Source: Mesaphorura yosii (lineage: Eukaryota; Arthropoda; Collembola; Poduromorpha; Tullbergiidae). Taken from it: a stretch of DNA of 64,000 nucleotides. Under the pieces are notes generated by a model. It was given only the letters and a program-made list of their open reading frames with translations. It was not told the DNA's origin and did not search any database. Positions 63,682 through 64,000 of this stretch are shown piece by piece (within the stretch, counting starts at the first letter, position 1; the number at the start of each line of letters is the position of its first letter). The stretch lies in assembly GCA_009869945.1 (NCBI GenBank), contig WIXG01000222.1:62001-126000 (forward strand), read 5' to 3'. Position numbers and translations under genes: made by a program.

Positions 63682-64000
63682 CTGTGATAAAAACGCCGGA
63701 TTTGGTATAACATCGTAACAAACATCATTACCATAAATACGGAAACTGGGAATGCACGTGCGAAACAAAGCTTGTAAAAATCATTAAAACACAAGCCTGA
63801 ACTCTAAAACAAGCGCCTTCGCAAAGAATTCGTGAATAAAGTCGTTTCATGTTCGCATTGGCATTGAGCAAGCAATTATGTCAATAGTTTTTATTACACT
63901 TGAAATCCTAGAAGTAAAACCTGTGAGAAGTCACCTACGCATTTATTACTAAACATGACGATAATTTGTGAAAATGGCAAGATCTCAGATCGTATTTCAT
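63682..64000 (-). other. Upstream intron of the giant gene, cut by the window edge
   Basis: Begins with the acceptor of the 63,505-63,681 exon. No coding signal is seen up to the end. Confidence 0.5.

Noticed and set aside
1..64000. CRISPR array, phage, plasmid or bacterial defence genes
   Set aside because: No regularly spaced repeats and no prokaryotic gene organisation; all supported genes are intron-containing animal genes.

Overview
The window looks like animal nuclear DNA. Genes are split into many exons by short introns (mostly about 45-100 nt) with GT...AG borders, proteins belong to animal families, and AATAAA signals follow the stop codons. There is no sign of bacterial operons. 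The compact introns, the small secreted Ly6-like exons and a Merlin-type DNA transposon fit an ecdysozoan, most likely a nematode. I cannot exclude another small-genome ecdysozoan such as a tardigrade, and I do not name a species.

Layout. Positions 1-23,500 are gene-poor. They hold two related 115-nt Ly6-like exons on the minus strand (3,059-3,173 and 5,941-6,055), a candidate secreted-protein exon (10,136-10,499, minus), one Merlin transposon with a broken transposase (about 11,409-12,813), and small repeats. Positions 23,582-38,340 are gene-dense: O-GlcNAcase (minus, 19 exons, complete), RNF10-type RING E3 ligase (plus, 12 exons, complete), a cytosolic fatty-acid-binding protein (minus, 4 exons, complete) and a small F-box-like gene (plus, 3-4 exons). 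I rebuilt these exon by exon from splice sites and reading phase; all junctions keep frame. Positions 38,152-63,681 (minus) are occupied by one very large gene, or two adjacent ones, encoding long Ser/Pro/Asn-rich, probably disordered proteins. It has large introns, a 1,572-codon exon, a 54-nt microexon with a GC donor, an apparent internal start exon (45,126-45,329) and two separate terminal exons (54,011-55,333 and 38,152-38,339). Its 5' end lies beyond the right edge.

Genes in common pathways: O-GlcNAcase removes O-GlcNAc from nuclear and cytoplasmic proteins; RNF10 is a ubiquitin ligase family; the FABP carries lipids. They look like ordinary housekeeping neighbours rather than a functional cluster. 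O-GlcNAcase and RNF10 are head to head, 1.7 kb apart. The F-box-like gene and the giant gene are tail to tail with overlapping predicted 3' ends. I found no CRISPR, tRNA, rRNA or prokaryotic defence system. The features most worth a second look are the Merlin element's subterminal repeats and intron, the phase-compatible two-ended giant gene, the GC-AG introns and the duplicated Ly6 exons.
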